DNA from: Oreohelix idahoensis
Taxonomy: Eukaryota; Mollusca; Gastropoda; Stylommatophora; Oreohelicidae
Assembly: GCA_024509875.1 (NCBI GenBank)
Contig: JAMPIV010008058.1
Coordinates: 193,501-257,500, forward strand
Direction: 5' to 3'
Length of the DNA: 64,000 nucleotides
Position 1 is the first letter of the stretch. Every line of letters begins with the position of its first letter. The notes beneath the pieces are model-generated. The model searched no databases. It was not told where the DNA came from and saw only the letters and a program-made list of their open reading frames with translations. Below are positions 10,665 to 22,659 of this stretch, piece by piece. Made by a program: the position numbers and the translations under genes.

Positions 10665-11135
10665 GACCGTCAAAGCAGTGAGTGGCCATCACGCCTGGTG
10701 GCGTCTTGTAGGGCAACAACAAACTGATTCCACTTTGCTCGGTCCGTGGCCATCCTTTGTACACTTCCCCAACTCTGATTTATTCTTTATATCTCAGCCT
10801 CCACAGTCCTCCGCCAAGTTGTTTTTGGTCGGCCTCTCTTTCGTTTTCCCTCAGGGGTCCATAGCATAGCTGTTCTTGTGATGGCATCGGGGTCTCTTCT
10901 GAGGACATGGCCAACCCAGCTCCAGCGTCCGCCAGCTATGATTGTGTGCATGTCCTCTTGCTTGCTCCGGAGTAAGCAGATCTTGGTTGGTGATGGTATT
11001 CGGACAAAAGATTAGGATAATTTTTCGTAGGCCTGTTGTGTGAAAGGAGGACAATTTCGACATTTCCTTCTCTGTAACTCTCCAACATTCCGCACCATAG
11101 AGAAGCATAGAAAGCACACGGGTTTTCACAGGGAA
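10665..11135 (-). pseudogene. 3' end relic of an RTE-like LINE
   Basis: The minus-strand translation in shifting frames gives SMLLYGAECWRVTEKEM, then NTITNQDLL, then a GHV / RRDPDAIT block, a GKR.RGRPK-type block and a WNQFVVAL tail. This is the usual C-terminal part of an EEP/RT non-LTR retrotransposon after the RT fingers and palm. At least two frameshifts are needed to read it through. The 5' end is truncated near 11135, where the similarity stops. The clade is a guess from the RGRPK signature. Confidence 0.7.
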
Positions 11136-11199
11136 TCAAAAGCAGGGGTAACCCCAGACTCCGAGTGGAGCTGGGAGTAGATGATGATGACATCATATG

Positions 11200-12340
11200 T
11201 ATATTTTTACTATTATTTGTAATAAGCTATACGTATACTTAAACATGTTCACCCAGGCACAAGCCATTGCACTTGCCGCTGTCTAGTCGCAAATTTTCAT
11301 TTAAATTAACTAAAAGAATGGTGATTTTTCATTATGACCCCTGATTAATATGATGTACGCTCAGGAAGATTTAAAAATTCAGAGACAGGAATCAGTTGAC
11401 GGCTAGCGGGAAAGGTGCCTGATTAATATCAGGAAAGCAAAGACTTAGCAAAGGTTTTGTTCTTTTATTTGCTCAAAAGTTTGTGGTACGAATCGTAGAG
11501 TCCATGTGAGGTACTACTCTACGATACCAGTTGTACTGCTATTCCGTGGTTCAAAGCTTGTGATTGACACCGGAAACCTACGTTCCACGGGTTGTGAAGA
11601 TACCTGCCTTGACCAGGAGATGTTACCTCTTGAACTGATCTGGAGACGTGCCCTTACCACAGAAACGAATTGACGGAAACAGCAGCATCAACACTTCAGT
11701 GTTTTGGTAGCTAAGTTGCATTTCTAGCAGGCCAAATACAGAAGAACTTTGTTGTTTTCTTTTCAACATTAAGCTTCCTAAAGCCGTCATCTTTTCTATG
11801 AAGACACCTACATTTTATTAATCACCAACCCTTATTTATTTACATTTGTTTAAAAGTAATTGATCATTATATTTGTTATATGTTGTTTATAAATGCATAG
11901 TTGATTTAGTTATTACAGAGAGAAGTGCACACGCATGAATCAGTATCTTTAATATATAATTATATAGAGCCAATAATTATATAATACCTCTTCACAAAAG
12001 GCGGCGGGCAGATAAAAGTTAACATTGCTAAGACACATTCAGCATTATTCTTGACTTCTGAAATATCTTGTAAATGCTCCTTCAAGGTAGAAGCTTCATC
12101 ATCCTTCTATCTGCATCTCAGCCAAGAGTAATCTTGTGCGACCTACAACATTAGATACTCTAGGCTTTGGCCATTGTTGGACCATCACTGCAGAGCAAGG
12201 GTAGGCAACCCGTGACACATCCTCATCATGCAAAAAAAAAAAATTGTTACAGAAAGCATCGCTGAAGGAGCTTCTGTTTTGGTGTAAGGTTCAAGGGTCA
12301 TTTGTAGTTGTGGCTTCATTCTCCACGAGGTGTGATTTTT
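11200..12340. other. Non-coding stretch
   Basis: No coding frame or repeat recognised. An AT-rich palindromic patch (ataattatatagagccaataattatat) lies near 11955 and an A-run at 12231-12243. Confidence 0.4.
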
Positions 12341-12448
12341 AGGAGATGATGATGATGATGAAGATGATGCTAAATGAAAGGTGTTGTTCCGTCAACGAAG
12401 AAGATGGTTATATATTTTTTGCTCGCTTTCATTGTCTCTACTCTAGTC

Positions 12449-13080
12449 TCAATCACTCACTCATTCACTCACTCACTAACTCATTCACTCGCTCACTCAC
12501 TCACTCCGTCACTCACTCACTCCGTCACTCACTCACTCCGTCACTCACTCACTCACTCACTCCGTCACTCACTCACTCCGTCACTCACTCACTCACTCAC
12601 TCACTCCGTCACTCACTCCGTCACTCACTCACTCACTCAGTCACTCATTCACTCCGTCACTCACTCACTCACTCCGTCACTCACTCACTCCGTCACTCAC
12701 TCACTCCGTCACTCACTCACTCACTCACTCCGTCACTCACTCACTCACTCACCCAATCTCTCACTCCCTTAGTGGCTCCCCCACTCACTCCCTCACTGGC
12801 TCACAGCTTCACGGATTCCTTCACTCACTCACTCATTCACTCCCTCATTTGCTCAGTTTTTCATTCATTCACTCACTCACTCTCTCCTTTACATGCTCAC
12901 CCACTTACTCCATTACTCACTAACTCCCTCCCTTGCTCACTCACTCACTTCCTTCCTCACTTGTTCAATCTCTCACTAACTCACTCCCTCCCTATCTTGC
13001 TCGCTCACTTACTCCTTCATTCCTTCCCTCCCTCACATCCTCACTCACTGATCCCTTCACTCGCTCACCTCTACCCGTCA
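12449..13080. repeat. TCAC/CTCA satellite with CCGT interruptions
   Basis: A tetranucleotide array (ctca)n. From about 12495 to 12750 a cctt-free block has tccg placed after every 2-6 tetramers (ctcactccgtcactcact). It then decays into imperfect cttactcc-type copies up to about 13080. Long frames exist in it only because the 4-bp unit avoids stop codons in all frames; I do not call a gene. Confidence 0.92.
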
Positions 13081-13159
13081 CGTCACATCCCCCTCACAAC
13101 TTCCACACCGTCTAAGAAGATACAAACAACTGAATCCTTTGTTGCCATAATTTAATTAT

Positions 13160-13830
13160 CCCTGATCACAAGACAGCTAACAGACTAAATCGAGCAGCTC
13201 CCAGTACTACTCAAATCAATACCTCAACTTCTCAGGGAGGGTAGAACGAGAAAAAGAAAACACACCAGTCACTAAAGAAAATATTTCGCTAAAGTCAGCC
13301 TGCGGGATAACGCAAAAAAGGTGGAAAAAATCGATTTTTCTTAGCCTGTTTTCAACCATTTTCAATATTTGTGTTACAGTTTCCATACCCCGTGTCTTTT
13401 CTTCATTTGGAAATAAAAATCAATTAAATACCAACAATTTTCTACGCTCTGCTGTCATTACAGGATTGGCTGTAATTTATTTGGACATGACAAGAAAAAC
13501 TATGAGTAAAGGAATGCTATACGAAGCCATACTAAAGTGATATTGATGTCTGAAAGTACAGTTATTATAGCCTGGATTTGTTTCAATTTTTTTCTGGTTC
13601 GTCTTGTGATGTTTAAGCGCGAGAAGATGTCTTAATGTGGAGATAATGATGGTGTTGCTGGGAAGAAGGAGTTTTCACTGTGAAGATGTGGCAGGTGTTT
13701 GAACTTGGAGACTTCTAGTTTAAATGTTTCTTCAGTGGAGTTGGCATAATTTATTATATCGTTCTCGTTTTTTGTTTAATTTTTAGTGCATTTAGTGGTT
13801 TTCTTTGTCATTAAATAAAATTTTTCCCCC
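13160..13830. other. Non-coding stretch
   Basis: No repeat family or coding frame recognised. A near-perfect short palindrome (gaaaaaatcgatttttc) lies at about 13323-13339. Confidence 0.4.
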
Positions 13831-14269
13831 GGCAGTGGGGTGTCCGAGTGGCAAACAGGTATGGCGTCCTCCTCTAATTCTAAAAGTACCGGGTTCGCAC
13901 CCATTATAGGGAATGTAATCGATGGACTTTTTTCACAACCAGTGGTTCCTAATAATGTCTTACTCCCCCCTGGTCTCATGGGTAGTGAGATCGGATGCCT
14001 AGCCTTCTCGGGTCAGGGCGAAAAAATAGGAGGCCCGTGTGCAAATTGCGGGCGTTAATATGGCAAAATTTAAAAATTAGGAAACCCACCCACCACAAGG
14101 ATGTTTATAGAATGTGTAATTCCATTATGCACACATAGATCCTCGTCGGTGCTAGAGAGTTTATGCACTGTGCAGACCCTCCTTGTGTGATCTAATGGAG
14201 GAAATTGAAGCACTGATCGAGTTTTCCGTGTGCAATAAAGATGATCCTTAAAACCAAACCAACCAATAG
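13831..14269 (+). repeat. tRNA-derived SINE
   Basis: The head resembles a tRNA with a long variable arm: an A-box-like gtgtccgagtgg at about 13838-13851 and a B-box-like gggttcgcaccc at about 13890-13902. A tRNA-unrelated body follows (gggtcagggcgaaaaaataggaggcccgtgt is typical of its GC content), and a short (aacca)n-type tail ends at 14269. RNA polymerase III would transcribe it from the internal boxes. I could not define a target duplication, because the right end merges with the minisatellite. Confidence 0.75.
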
Positions 14270-14274
14270 TCAGT

Positions 14275-14617
14275 ACAAAAGCATATGATAATCAGCACTA
14301 ATTGCCATTAAATCAGCCAAAAGGCACAAGATAGTAAGCGCTAAGGAACGAGATAGTCAGCTTTACGGCACAAGATATTCAGCGCTAAGGTATGAGATAG
14401 TGAGCACTAAAGCACAAGATAGTGAGCACTGAGGCACAAGACAGTCAGCATTTAGTTATGACATATTCAGCACTAAGGTACGAGATAGTTGGTACTAAAG
14501 TACAAGATAGTCAGCACTAAGGTACGACATACTCAGCACTAAGATACGACATATTCACCACTAGGGTATGAAATATTCACCACTAAGGTACGAAATAGTC
14601 GGCGCTAAGGTAAGAGA
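14275..14617. repeat. 22-bp minisatellite, left part
   Basis: Degenerate tandem copies of cactaaggtacgagatagtc (about 22 bp), around fifteen units. Changes are concentrated at a few positions (cacaag / tacgag / tatgag). The array resumes at 17538 after the LINE insertion. Confidence 0.88.
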
Positions 14618-17507
14618 ACACGGAGTAGGTTTTGCGGTCAAAAAATCGCTAACTAAAATGGTTGAACCAGGCGAGAATGGATCAGAACGCTTGTTAACGC
14701 TCCGCCTGCAAACTAGCACAGGTCCCATCACCCTTGTCAGTGTGTATGCTCCTACTCTGTACTCTGCCTCAGAAGCTAAAGATGAGTTCTACGAGAATCT
14801 AACAGCAATTATCAAAAGCATACCTAGGCAAGAACAGCTTGTTCTCCTTGGTGACTTTAACGCTAGAGTGGGTGCCGATAATGTTTCATGGCCTTCATGT
14901 CTGGGCAGGTTTGGTATTGGCAAGATGAATGAAAATGGACAACGGCTCTTAGAGTTGTGCGTCCACCATGACCTCTGCGTGACCAACACCTACTTTCAGA
15001 CAAAACCCCAGCATAAGGTGTCATGGAGACACCCACGATCCAAGCACTGGCACCAACTTGACCTGATTCTTGTCAGAAGGCCACTCATCAGGTCTGTGCT
15101 CTCCACGCGCTCGTACCATAGTGCAGACTGTGATACAGATCACTCCTTGGTTTGCTGCAAAATCAGAGCACAACCAAGAAAACTCTATCGTGTCAGACAT
15201 GAAGGGAAACCACGCATTGATACCAGCAAGATGTCAGACCCTTTCATGATCGCTCAATTCACTGCGACCTTCGAGAAAGTGCTCAGTAGCCCTCAGCATG
15301 GTGATACTATTACAGAGAACTGGGAGCATCTACGGAACACCATTCAAAGTACTGCACTTGCCACCTTTGGTAAGAAAACAGCCAAGTCAAATGACTGGTT
15401 TGATGCTTCATCAGATGTGATGGCACCTGTCATTGAAGCTAAGCGCAGTGCTATGAATGAATACAAACGTTCACCGAGTGCCAGAACCCTACAGATCCTG
15501 AGGGCTACGAGAAGCAAAGTTCAACAAACTGCTCGACGCTGTGCAAATGACTACTGGCTCCAGCTCAGTGAGAGCATCCAGATCGCAGCGCAAACAGGCA
15601 ACATTAGACAAATGTATGACGGTATAAAGAAAGCACTTGGCCCCCATAAAAGTAAGACGGCACCGCTAAAAACCATCAGCGGAGAGAAGCTAACCGATAA
15701 GGGTAAGCAGATGGAGAGGTGGGTCGAGCACTACTCTGAGCTTTACGCTAGAGACAATACCGTTACGCCTGCAGCCCTTGATGGTGTCAACAGTCTGCCA
15801 ACTATGGAAGAGCTGGATGCCGAACCAACATTAGAGGAACTCAGCAAGGCCATTGATAGCTTGGCCTCTGGCAAAGCACCAGGCAGTGATGGGATTCCTC
15901 CTGATTTAATCAAATGCTGTAAGAGCACGCTATTACGTCCCCTGCATAGGATGCTGTGCCAGTGCTGGGAAGAGACAACTATTCCTCAAGACATGCGAGA
16001 TGCCAAGATTGTAACACTGTATAAAAATAAAGGAGACAGAAGTGATTGCAATAACTACAGAGGCATCTCTCTTCTTAGTATTGTTGGTAAGGTTTTTGCC
16101 AAAGTCATCTTAATGCGACTACACAAGTTAGCTGAGCGCATATATCCAGAGTCACAGTGTGGATTCCGAGCTGGCAGATCAACAACAGACATGATCTTCT
16201 CTCTCCGCCAGCTTCAGGAAAAATCAAGAGAGCAGAAAAGACCATTATATATCGCCTTTATAGACCTCACAAAAGCATTCGACCTGGTTAGTAGGGATGG
16301 ACTCTTTAAAATCCTCCTGAAAATAGGCTGCCCTTCTAAAATGCTGGAAATGATAAAGTCATTCCATGACGGCATGAAGGGAACAGTCCAATATGCTGGA
16401 AGCACATCACAGCCCTTTGATATACGAAGTGGCGTTAAACAAGGCTGTGTTCTGGCTCCGACCCTCTTCGGAATCTTCTTTGCCTTACTCTTAAAACATG
16501 CATTCAGAGATGCAACTGAAGGAATATGCCTTCACACTAGGTCAGATGGCCGTCTGTTTAATCTTTCAAGGCTGAAGGCAAAAACAAAAATCAGAAGGGT
16601 CACTATAAGAGACTTGTTGTTCGCTGATGATGCTGCAGTCGTCACTCAAAGCCAACAGGAGCTTCAGAGCTTGATGAATCGCTTCACTAAAGCATGCAAG
16701 GACTTTGGCCTCACAATAAGTCTAAAGAAAACGAATGTGCTGAGTCAGGATGTGGGTGCTGCACCAGTTATCACTATCGATAACTATGAATTGGCAGTGG
16801 TGCACCACTTCACATACCTAGGGTCTACCATCAATGACAAACTCTCACTGGATACAGAAATCGACAGCCGCATTGGCAAAGCTGCAGCTACCTTTGCCCG
16901 CCTCACATCGCGTGTTTGGGGAAACTCTAAACTCACAATGAAGACCAAAGCTGCGGTATATAATGCCTGCGTCACCAGCACACTCCTATATGGCAGCGAG
17001 ACCTGGACGACCTATGCTAAGCAAGAAAGAAGGCTCAATACCTTCCATTTGCGGTGTCTACGCCGCATCCTCGGCATCTCGTGGAAAGATAAAGTGACAA
17101 ATGTCGAGGTGTTGTCACGTGCTGGCCTTCAAAGTATGTATACGCTTCTTAGACAACGCAGACTTCGCTGGCTTGGCCATGTTCGCCGCATGGATGATGG
17201 TCGCATCCCAAAAGATATCTTCTACGGACAATTAGCAGATGGCAAGAGAACAGTTGGGCGACCACAGCTGAGGTTCAAAGATGTGTGCAAGAGAGATATG
17301 AGGGCACTGGACATGGATCCAGCAACATGGGAGGATGAAGCTGCCGATCGCACTAAGTGGCGATGCTATTTACGGCGCCACCTCAGATTGGGCGAAGAGA
17401 GGCTCACACAAGAAGCAGAGGTGAGGAGAAAACGTCGAAAGGAGCACCGGGAAAATAAGCAGCTGAGGGCTGTCACCTCAGGGGCGCATTCCCATAGTCA
17501 GTTATGA
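14618..17507 (+). CDS. LINE endonuclease/RT protein, missing its N-terminus
   Basis: An open frame of about 960 residues inside the element. The apparent Met at 14568 lies in minisatellite DNA, so the first residues are not LINE-derived. Seen in order: the rest of an EEP (APE-like) endonuclease (VSVYAPT, LLGDFNARVG, DTDHSLV); a linker; RT with GKAPGSDGIP, CGFRAGRST, FIDLTKAFD, SGVKQGCVLAP and the catalytic FADDAAVV; then LLYGSETW, RRLRWLGHV and GRPQLRFKDVCKRDM. The endonuclease lacks its first strand and metal-binding Asn/Glu region, so this copy cannot cut normally. It is the same family as the protein at 46896-50090, with about a dozen residue differences by eye. The clade (RTE-like) is inferred from length, single ORF and tail. 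Confidence 0.88.
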
Positions 17508-17537
17508 CTGAAGGGGCTATTATTATTATTATTATTA
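14618..17537 (+). mobile_element. 5'-truncated RTE-like LINE inserted in the minisatellite
   Basis: Flanked by taaggtaagaga (14606-14617 and 17538-17549), although the host DNA is itself repetitive, so the duplication is only suggestive. The 3' end is a very short UTR and a (tat)n tail. Compared with the longer relative at 46875-50523, its first base falls inside the endonuclease coding region, about 92 codons in. This is ordinary 5' truncation by incomplete target-primed reverse transcription. Confidence 0.88.
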
Positions 17538-17655
17538 TAAGGTAAGAGATAGTCGGCGCTAAGGTAAGAGATAGTCGGCGCTGAGGTAAGAGATATTCAG
17601 CACTAAGGTACGAGATAGTCAACAGTAAAGTACGAGATAATCAGCACTACCAATA
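17538..17655. repeat. 22-bp minisatellite, right part
   Basis: Continuation of the array at 14275-14617. The first two units (taaggtaagagatagtcggcgc) are identical to the last unit before the LINE. Confidence 0.85.
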
Positions 17656-18380
17656 AGGTAGGTGTCGCAGGTAGGATAATAGAGAATGTCTGAGGGAGAC
17701 AGATTATAAATGTGTAATGTGAAAGTAGATAAGAATAGAGTCACTAATGAAAATTATGGGAAGAGATCTGACTTCTGGAGAGTAAGACGTCTATTTCTCC
17801 AGCCTCCTGCGACTGACTTTTACTAAGTCAATCCCTCGTCCGTTCTCTCTGAACAAATAGACTAATTCTAAATTCAGTAAGAACATACAGTACAACATCC
17901 AGTGACAGTTAGCATAGAAGAGATTTCTGACCACAAAGCAAATTAAAATATGTTTATTAACACAAAACGACTACATGAATCAAGGAAAAGAAGAAAATGC
18001 TTTCACGATTTCTGAAAGGCTAAAAAAAACAACAAATCACAGTAAAACAAACCAACACTCCTTACCACACCACTACGCTCAATCGCAAACACGCCTCGCT
18101 CCACACCAACATCCAGAGAGTCTCTCACACATCCAGCTTTTTAACTAACAGAGGGGCCCCCAGTCTTCCGTGATGAAAAACTGCCTCTCCTGCCTTGTGC
18201 TAAAATTAATCCTGGCCTGTAAGTACTCCGAAACTCTGAGAAATCTAACTCTTTTCCTTTGAATGTTGCTATCCAATTTACGAAGGAGATACGCTCCCTA
18301 TGGAAAACAGGTGTCAGAATAATCCCAGCGTGCACTCACTACCCAAGCACGGGTGACGGAGACACTGCTAGTGCGCTTAT
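17656..18380. other. Non-coding stretch
   Basis: No recognisable repeat or gene. Only short frames occur, none resembling a known family. Confidence 0.4.
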
Positions 18381-18824
18381 TCAGACACAACTAATAAATC
18401 CAATTTGCAGGACGTTAGAGATCACTGCTGACGAATAAACGACCGAGTATATGTGAGGGCTGTCAAGGGACGCGCCTTTCTGCGTTGCATAACGGTGACT
18501 TGGCTTCAGGTAGGTATCTAGTGTGCCGCTTCTTCTGAAGAATGCTCCAACTACTCCGATTTTACCGACTGTCAATGGGTCGGACAGTGTTGCCGATACA
18601 AGTTGATGGCAAATGAGAAAGCCTGTCTGGTTGGAGGTATAAATGCATCCGGATAGGCTGGGAGTATGTACTTCGATGTTACCGGCCCTACATGGGTCTG
18701 AAGATATTGCTCCAAAAGTTGGAGGGCAAAGGTAGCTACCCGTAGGCAAGGGCGACAGATCTACCTGTAAGTGGTTGATAAATATTGGTAGTAGATGTCT
18801 TGACGATGCAAGGTGCTCCCACAA
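18381..18824 (-). CDS. Hypothetical 147-residue frame with internal duplication
   Basis: I do not recognise this protein. It contains two similar segments, one around SDPCRAGNIEVHT and one around SDPLTVGKIGVVG, with matching spacing to an upstream ATLS / AISS. DNA of about 115 bp was therefore duplicated here. No signal peptide or domain is evident. It may be a fragment of an unidentified repeat rather than a gene; low coding confidence. Confidence 0.2.
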   Translation of the reverse strand: MWEHLASSRHLLPIFINHLQVDLSPLPTGSYLCPPTFGAISSDPCRAGNIEVHTPSLSGCIYTSNQTGFLICHQLVSATLSDPLTVGKIGVVGAFFRRSGTLDTYLKPSHRYATQKGASLDSPHIYSVVYSSAVISNVLQIGFISCV

Positions 18825-19369
18825 GGGTTACAGAGAGCGCAAGGTTATAGACGTCTGATTGGTCTCGAGCAAAGAAATTCAATTTCCGCACTATAAATCT
18901 GGTTATAGGCTTTCAACCTTATAACGATTTTCCAGGCAGCAATGAAATCCAAGGGCGACAATGGTATGGAGCGTTAGAGACCTGCCCTTTTATAGTAAGA
19001 AAAGTTGCCAGATGTTTGGTCAGCGTTTCGCAGTCCGCTCGAGATGAAACACGATGACGGCCCGACATAAAAGGACAGAGAGTTTCCCGGCCTCCTTATA
19101 TCAAAGAGCCAGGGTATTTGCCGTTTGCCCCAAAAATCCCTAAATAAAAGACAATAGAGTAGAAACGCCGCTTCGTTCATGTAGCAAAAGTATACTCTAG
19201 ATGGGGAGGGGCAAAAGTGGATGATTACTGCGGCACTATTTCCATCTGTGACAAGAGGTAATAATGATATTGATATGATGTTTGCGATGAATATGATTAT
19301 AATTAATAATAATAACAGGAGCGATTTGGTAAAGATTAATATGATGACATGTTTTAATATTGTCCTTTG
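18825..19369. other. Non-coding stretch
   Basis: Nothing recognised apart from AT-rich ataattaataataataac-like DNA near 19300. Confidence 0.35.
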
Positions 19370-19490
19370 TACTTCCCAGGAGTCTGAGGAGGTAGAGAAT
19401 GAGTATAACTACCGCTTCCTCAGGCACGTCGTAAAAGGCGATCAATATGTGGTTGTGTATGTAGTTGGTAACCTCATCATGTGAAAGAAA
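19370..19490. repeat. Short dispersed repeat related to the LINE 5' end
   Basis: Contains cttcctcaggcacgtcgtaaaaggcgatca and then ggtaacctcatcatgtgaaa. The same arrangement (gcctcagacatgtcgtaa... then aacctcatcgtgtaaaa) recurs at 58790-58870. The gtcgtaaaaggcga core resembles the first bases of the RTE-like elements (cgtagaaggcgactaag at 27344 and 36913). I infer a small repeat sharing a 5' promoter-like module with that LINE; tentative. Confidence 0.4.
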
Positions 19491-19597
19491 CCCCTACAGA
19501 AGTACTGCAACAGTACATAGGTTATTTGGTACAGGCTTCCTGCACTTTGACTAGCAACTGCGATGACTACATGCTCCATGGGAAGAATAATGGACAA

Positions 19598-19735
19598 GAA
19601 GAAGAAGACGTAGAAGTAATAGAAGAGGAAAGAAAAAGAAGAAGAAAAAGAAGAAGAAGAGGACGAAAAAGAAGAGGAAGGAGAAGAAGAAGTAATAGAA
19701 GAGGAAAGAAAAAGAACAAGAAGAAGGAGAAGAAA
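19598..19735. repeat. GAA-rich purine tract
   Basis: Imperfect (gaa)n/(gaagag)n over about 140 bases on the plus strand, almost pure purine. Such tracts can form triplexes. The Lys/Arg/Glu-rich and Phe/Leu/Ser-rich frames across it are artefacts. Confidence 0.85.
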
Positions 19736-19799
19736 AATATTGTGACAGTGATGACGACAATCACAAGGACAAAAATGTCGAGTAGAACAATATAACAGC

Positions 19800-22265
19800 T
19801 TCGACGGAAGAAAACAGCTATGAGCTAAACAGACAGAATTAGCAGACGCAAGTAAATAGATCGATAGAAAACAGGCTGAACCGACGCAAGAAAAACCAAA
19901 TCCAGATAAGATGCCTTTAAATACACATTCTTCAGAAAAGACAGCCCCATCTCTGGCGTCCATACACTGCTTTAAACTAGAAACACAAGGTTTGTTTTAT
20001 TCTTTTAACACGCACCTTAATATAACCAACAGTTCTCGTGTCTGAGTTGAAATGAGCGCGCCTCGCCTGAACTAGGCAAAACGAGATATTAAAAAGCGTG
20101 TTCCTTATTTTTTGGAAGGTTTTAAACACACACAAATACTTGCAATCACATTCACACATACATGTACATATGCTCGTGTATTCATGCCTATGTACTGATA
20201 TATCTTTTTTCATTAATTACCCTTCAGTTCCCTAAGGAGTGCCACGAGTGGAGAAAAAAGAGTCTGTCTGCGACAGACAAAAGTCTGGGTGAGGAGTGAG
20301 ATAATAGATGTGTGCCTGAAATAGAAAATGTTAATGTTGAGTGGAAGTGTAACAGCCAGGAGTACAGAGTTGATAAACAATCTTTCATCCCGCCACTCTG
20401 ACTTCTTTTAAATATTAACTCTACTCACCCTCTCTTCCACACATAAATCAACAATGAATATATATTGAGTAAGGGTCTCATACGCAACCAGTGACGTCAC
20501 ATTCAACAATAACAAATATAGAGATAGAAAGAGAATTCTGATCCGCTAATAGTTTTTCTATGTTTATTAAAGTGTAAGTAAAAAAAAAAAAAAAACTATT
20601 ATGCCTGAGCGATGTCAGGGAAACCAAATAAATTCACAATCACTAACTTAAAGAAAAACCACACAACAACAAACAAAAACTCAAACCGATTCTTGTTTAC
20701 AATCCAGAATAGCAGCCTAAGTTGAAAAAAATAATAGCAAATTAGGAAATCCACAGGAGGTGCATGGAATAACACAAACACCCACAACTAATCTATATAA
20801 CCCGTCAGCGGTTCCCAGTCACTATGACGAGACAACTGCGATCTAGGCGACACAGAGAAAAAAAAACATCATAACCCATACACAACAAAGCCTAAAGACC
20901 CAATGACGAGAGGTAAACACAATCTCTTTTAAGCACAATCCAGCACTCCCTCGATAATTCATTAACTCCCACCCCGACTCTGAGTCTATATTTTCCCTGT
21001 CCGTCAGTTGACGAATTATTCCTCTACACTTGAAAACTCCGCTCTTCTCTTTATCTCTTCCGATGAGGAGTGAAAATCAATTTAATCCACGTATGACGGA
21101 CGTCAGTGGGGAATATATTTACGAGTGACTCACATATAAATAAACCCTGATATCCTTCGGGTTGAGCGAGTCCAAACTCAGGTTTTTAGTAGGCAATGCG
21201 CCCAAATATAACCGAGATAACGCTGGCCAGTCAGTATGTGACTGCGCGTGGGGTGAAGAGGGCGAAAGCTACCTACAACCGAGGCTAGGATTGGCGCACG
21301 TTTCTGAAATTTGGTGAGCTTGAGCGTTGCTGTCTCTGGAATCTTTGTACTGTAAGAAATGGTTTAGGTTCCCAAAAAACAAAAAACAAACTGGACCCAA
21401 ATCGGGAATCCAATCGGTCCATGAAAAATCCAAACAGGGAAGGTGATTCCGGTTGAGACTTTTGGTCTCCCAGTTTTCCTTTGGTAGTGCATGAGAGCTT
21501 TACTGAAAAATACAAATACATACAACCGCTATAAGCATCTGTCTTTACATAAGGGTTCAATATAGCTACAAAAGTTCATAGTAGGCAATGTTTACCGTAA
21601 ACAACAATGCACGTTCCCCCTACAAATTAGCTAGGAAAGTCAAACCAGTCCGCGTAGGTCGATCCACTCACACCCACAACCATCTCCCTTTCCCATTGTA
21701 TCGTTCGCTCAAAAGCCGGTAACTGTGCGAACCGGGCGTGCACACACAGGGATTACGTAAATAAGTTTTAAGGCTTACATGTAAACAAATACGGTGACCG
21801 GTTGAGCTTGACCTCACCGCGGTCTGCGTGAAAATTTCTTTTACAAAAATGAATAACAACACTACAAGGCCCATATCGGGTAACACCTACTGGGCCAATA
21901 TACCCTAACCAACAACAATATTTACGAATATGCCATATGACAATAGACCTTATAAAGGTACTCATGGGTAATCCTCTATGTTGTTTGTACAGAATACTCT
22001 TAAGAGTCATCAATTTAGCACAATTATTTACAACACTAGGAAAATTCTTTACAGGAACTCGTAGCAGCCTTGTAAGTAGGGTTTACCGTTGTTGAGAAAA
22101 AATTGACATAAACTCACACCCAATTACATTCGAACAAAAAAGCTACATTCTAGGAAATTTAGTGGAGGAAGTGGAGGGGAACTGCGGTAAGACGTGGAAT
22201 ACGATGGATGGGTTTGAAAAAAAATCGAAAAAAGGTGATTCGTCTTACGAGGACAAAGGACAAAG
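19800..22265. other. Long stretch without recognised features
   Basis: About 2.5 kb with only short frames, a 15-base A run at 20581-20595 and some CA-rich patches near 20130-20170. I see no transposon termini or conserved protein. Confidence 0.35.
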
Positions 22266-22270
22266 AAAAT

Positions 22271-22303
22271 AGTCTACGTTACGGCCACAAGGCCTTCGTC
22301 AGG
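22271..22303 (-). ncRNA. Candidate hammerhead-ribozyme core downstream of the Penelope ORF
   Basis: On the minus strand the sequence reads CTGACGA, a GGCC/GGCC hairpin with a 4-base loop, then GTAAC. That is the layout of a hammerhead core (CUGANGA, stem II, GAAAC), with one mismatch (GTAA in place of GAAA). Penelope-like elements are known to carry hammerhead motifs in their repeated ends. I could not draw convincing stems I and III, so this may be a decayed or inactive copy. Confidence 0.35.
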
Positions 22304-22659
22304 AAAGGAAAGAAAGTGAAGGCTAGATAGGACACATAAAAACTAAATAAAATAAAAAGTGGGTACTTCCCTGAAGGCAAGAACCGAAATTCTATCAAAA
22401 TCGCTGTCCTGTTGATAAGCGCGTGGCTGAACAGAAAGCGACTTCCGCCGCCGGATGTACACAATGCATACTAAGAAACTAAAAAACGAAACCGGAAAAT
22501 AAACTACCCAACGTGATAAAAGTGGGGACTGGAAATAATAAGGGACAGAATGAGTGGGAGATAAATAAATATGAAATAAAAAAATGTATATGGCATACAA
22601 ATAGAAGAATAGGATATGAGTGGAAAGAGTAAAATAGAGCAAGAGAGGAGAGGGTGACC

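Noticed and set aside
12346..13155. Long frames of 269 and 132 codons rich in Ser-Leu-Thr-His
   Set aside because: They come from a tetranucleotide repeat without stop codons in several frames; no sign of a real protein.
14562..14617. Start codon at 14568 as a genuine LINE start
   Set aside because: It lies in minisatellite DNA outside the element; the relative at 46896 shows that the real N-terminus is missing.
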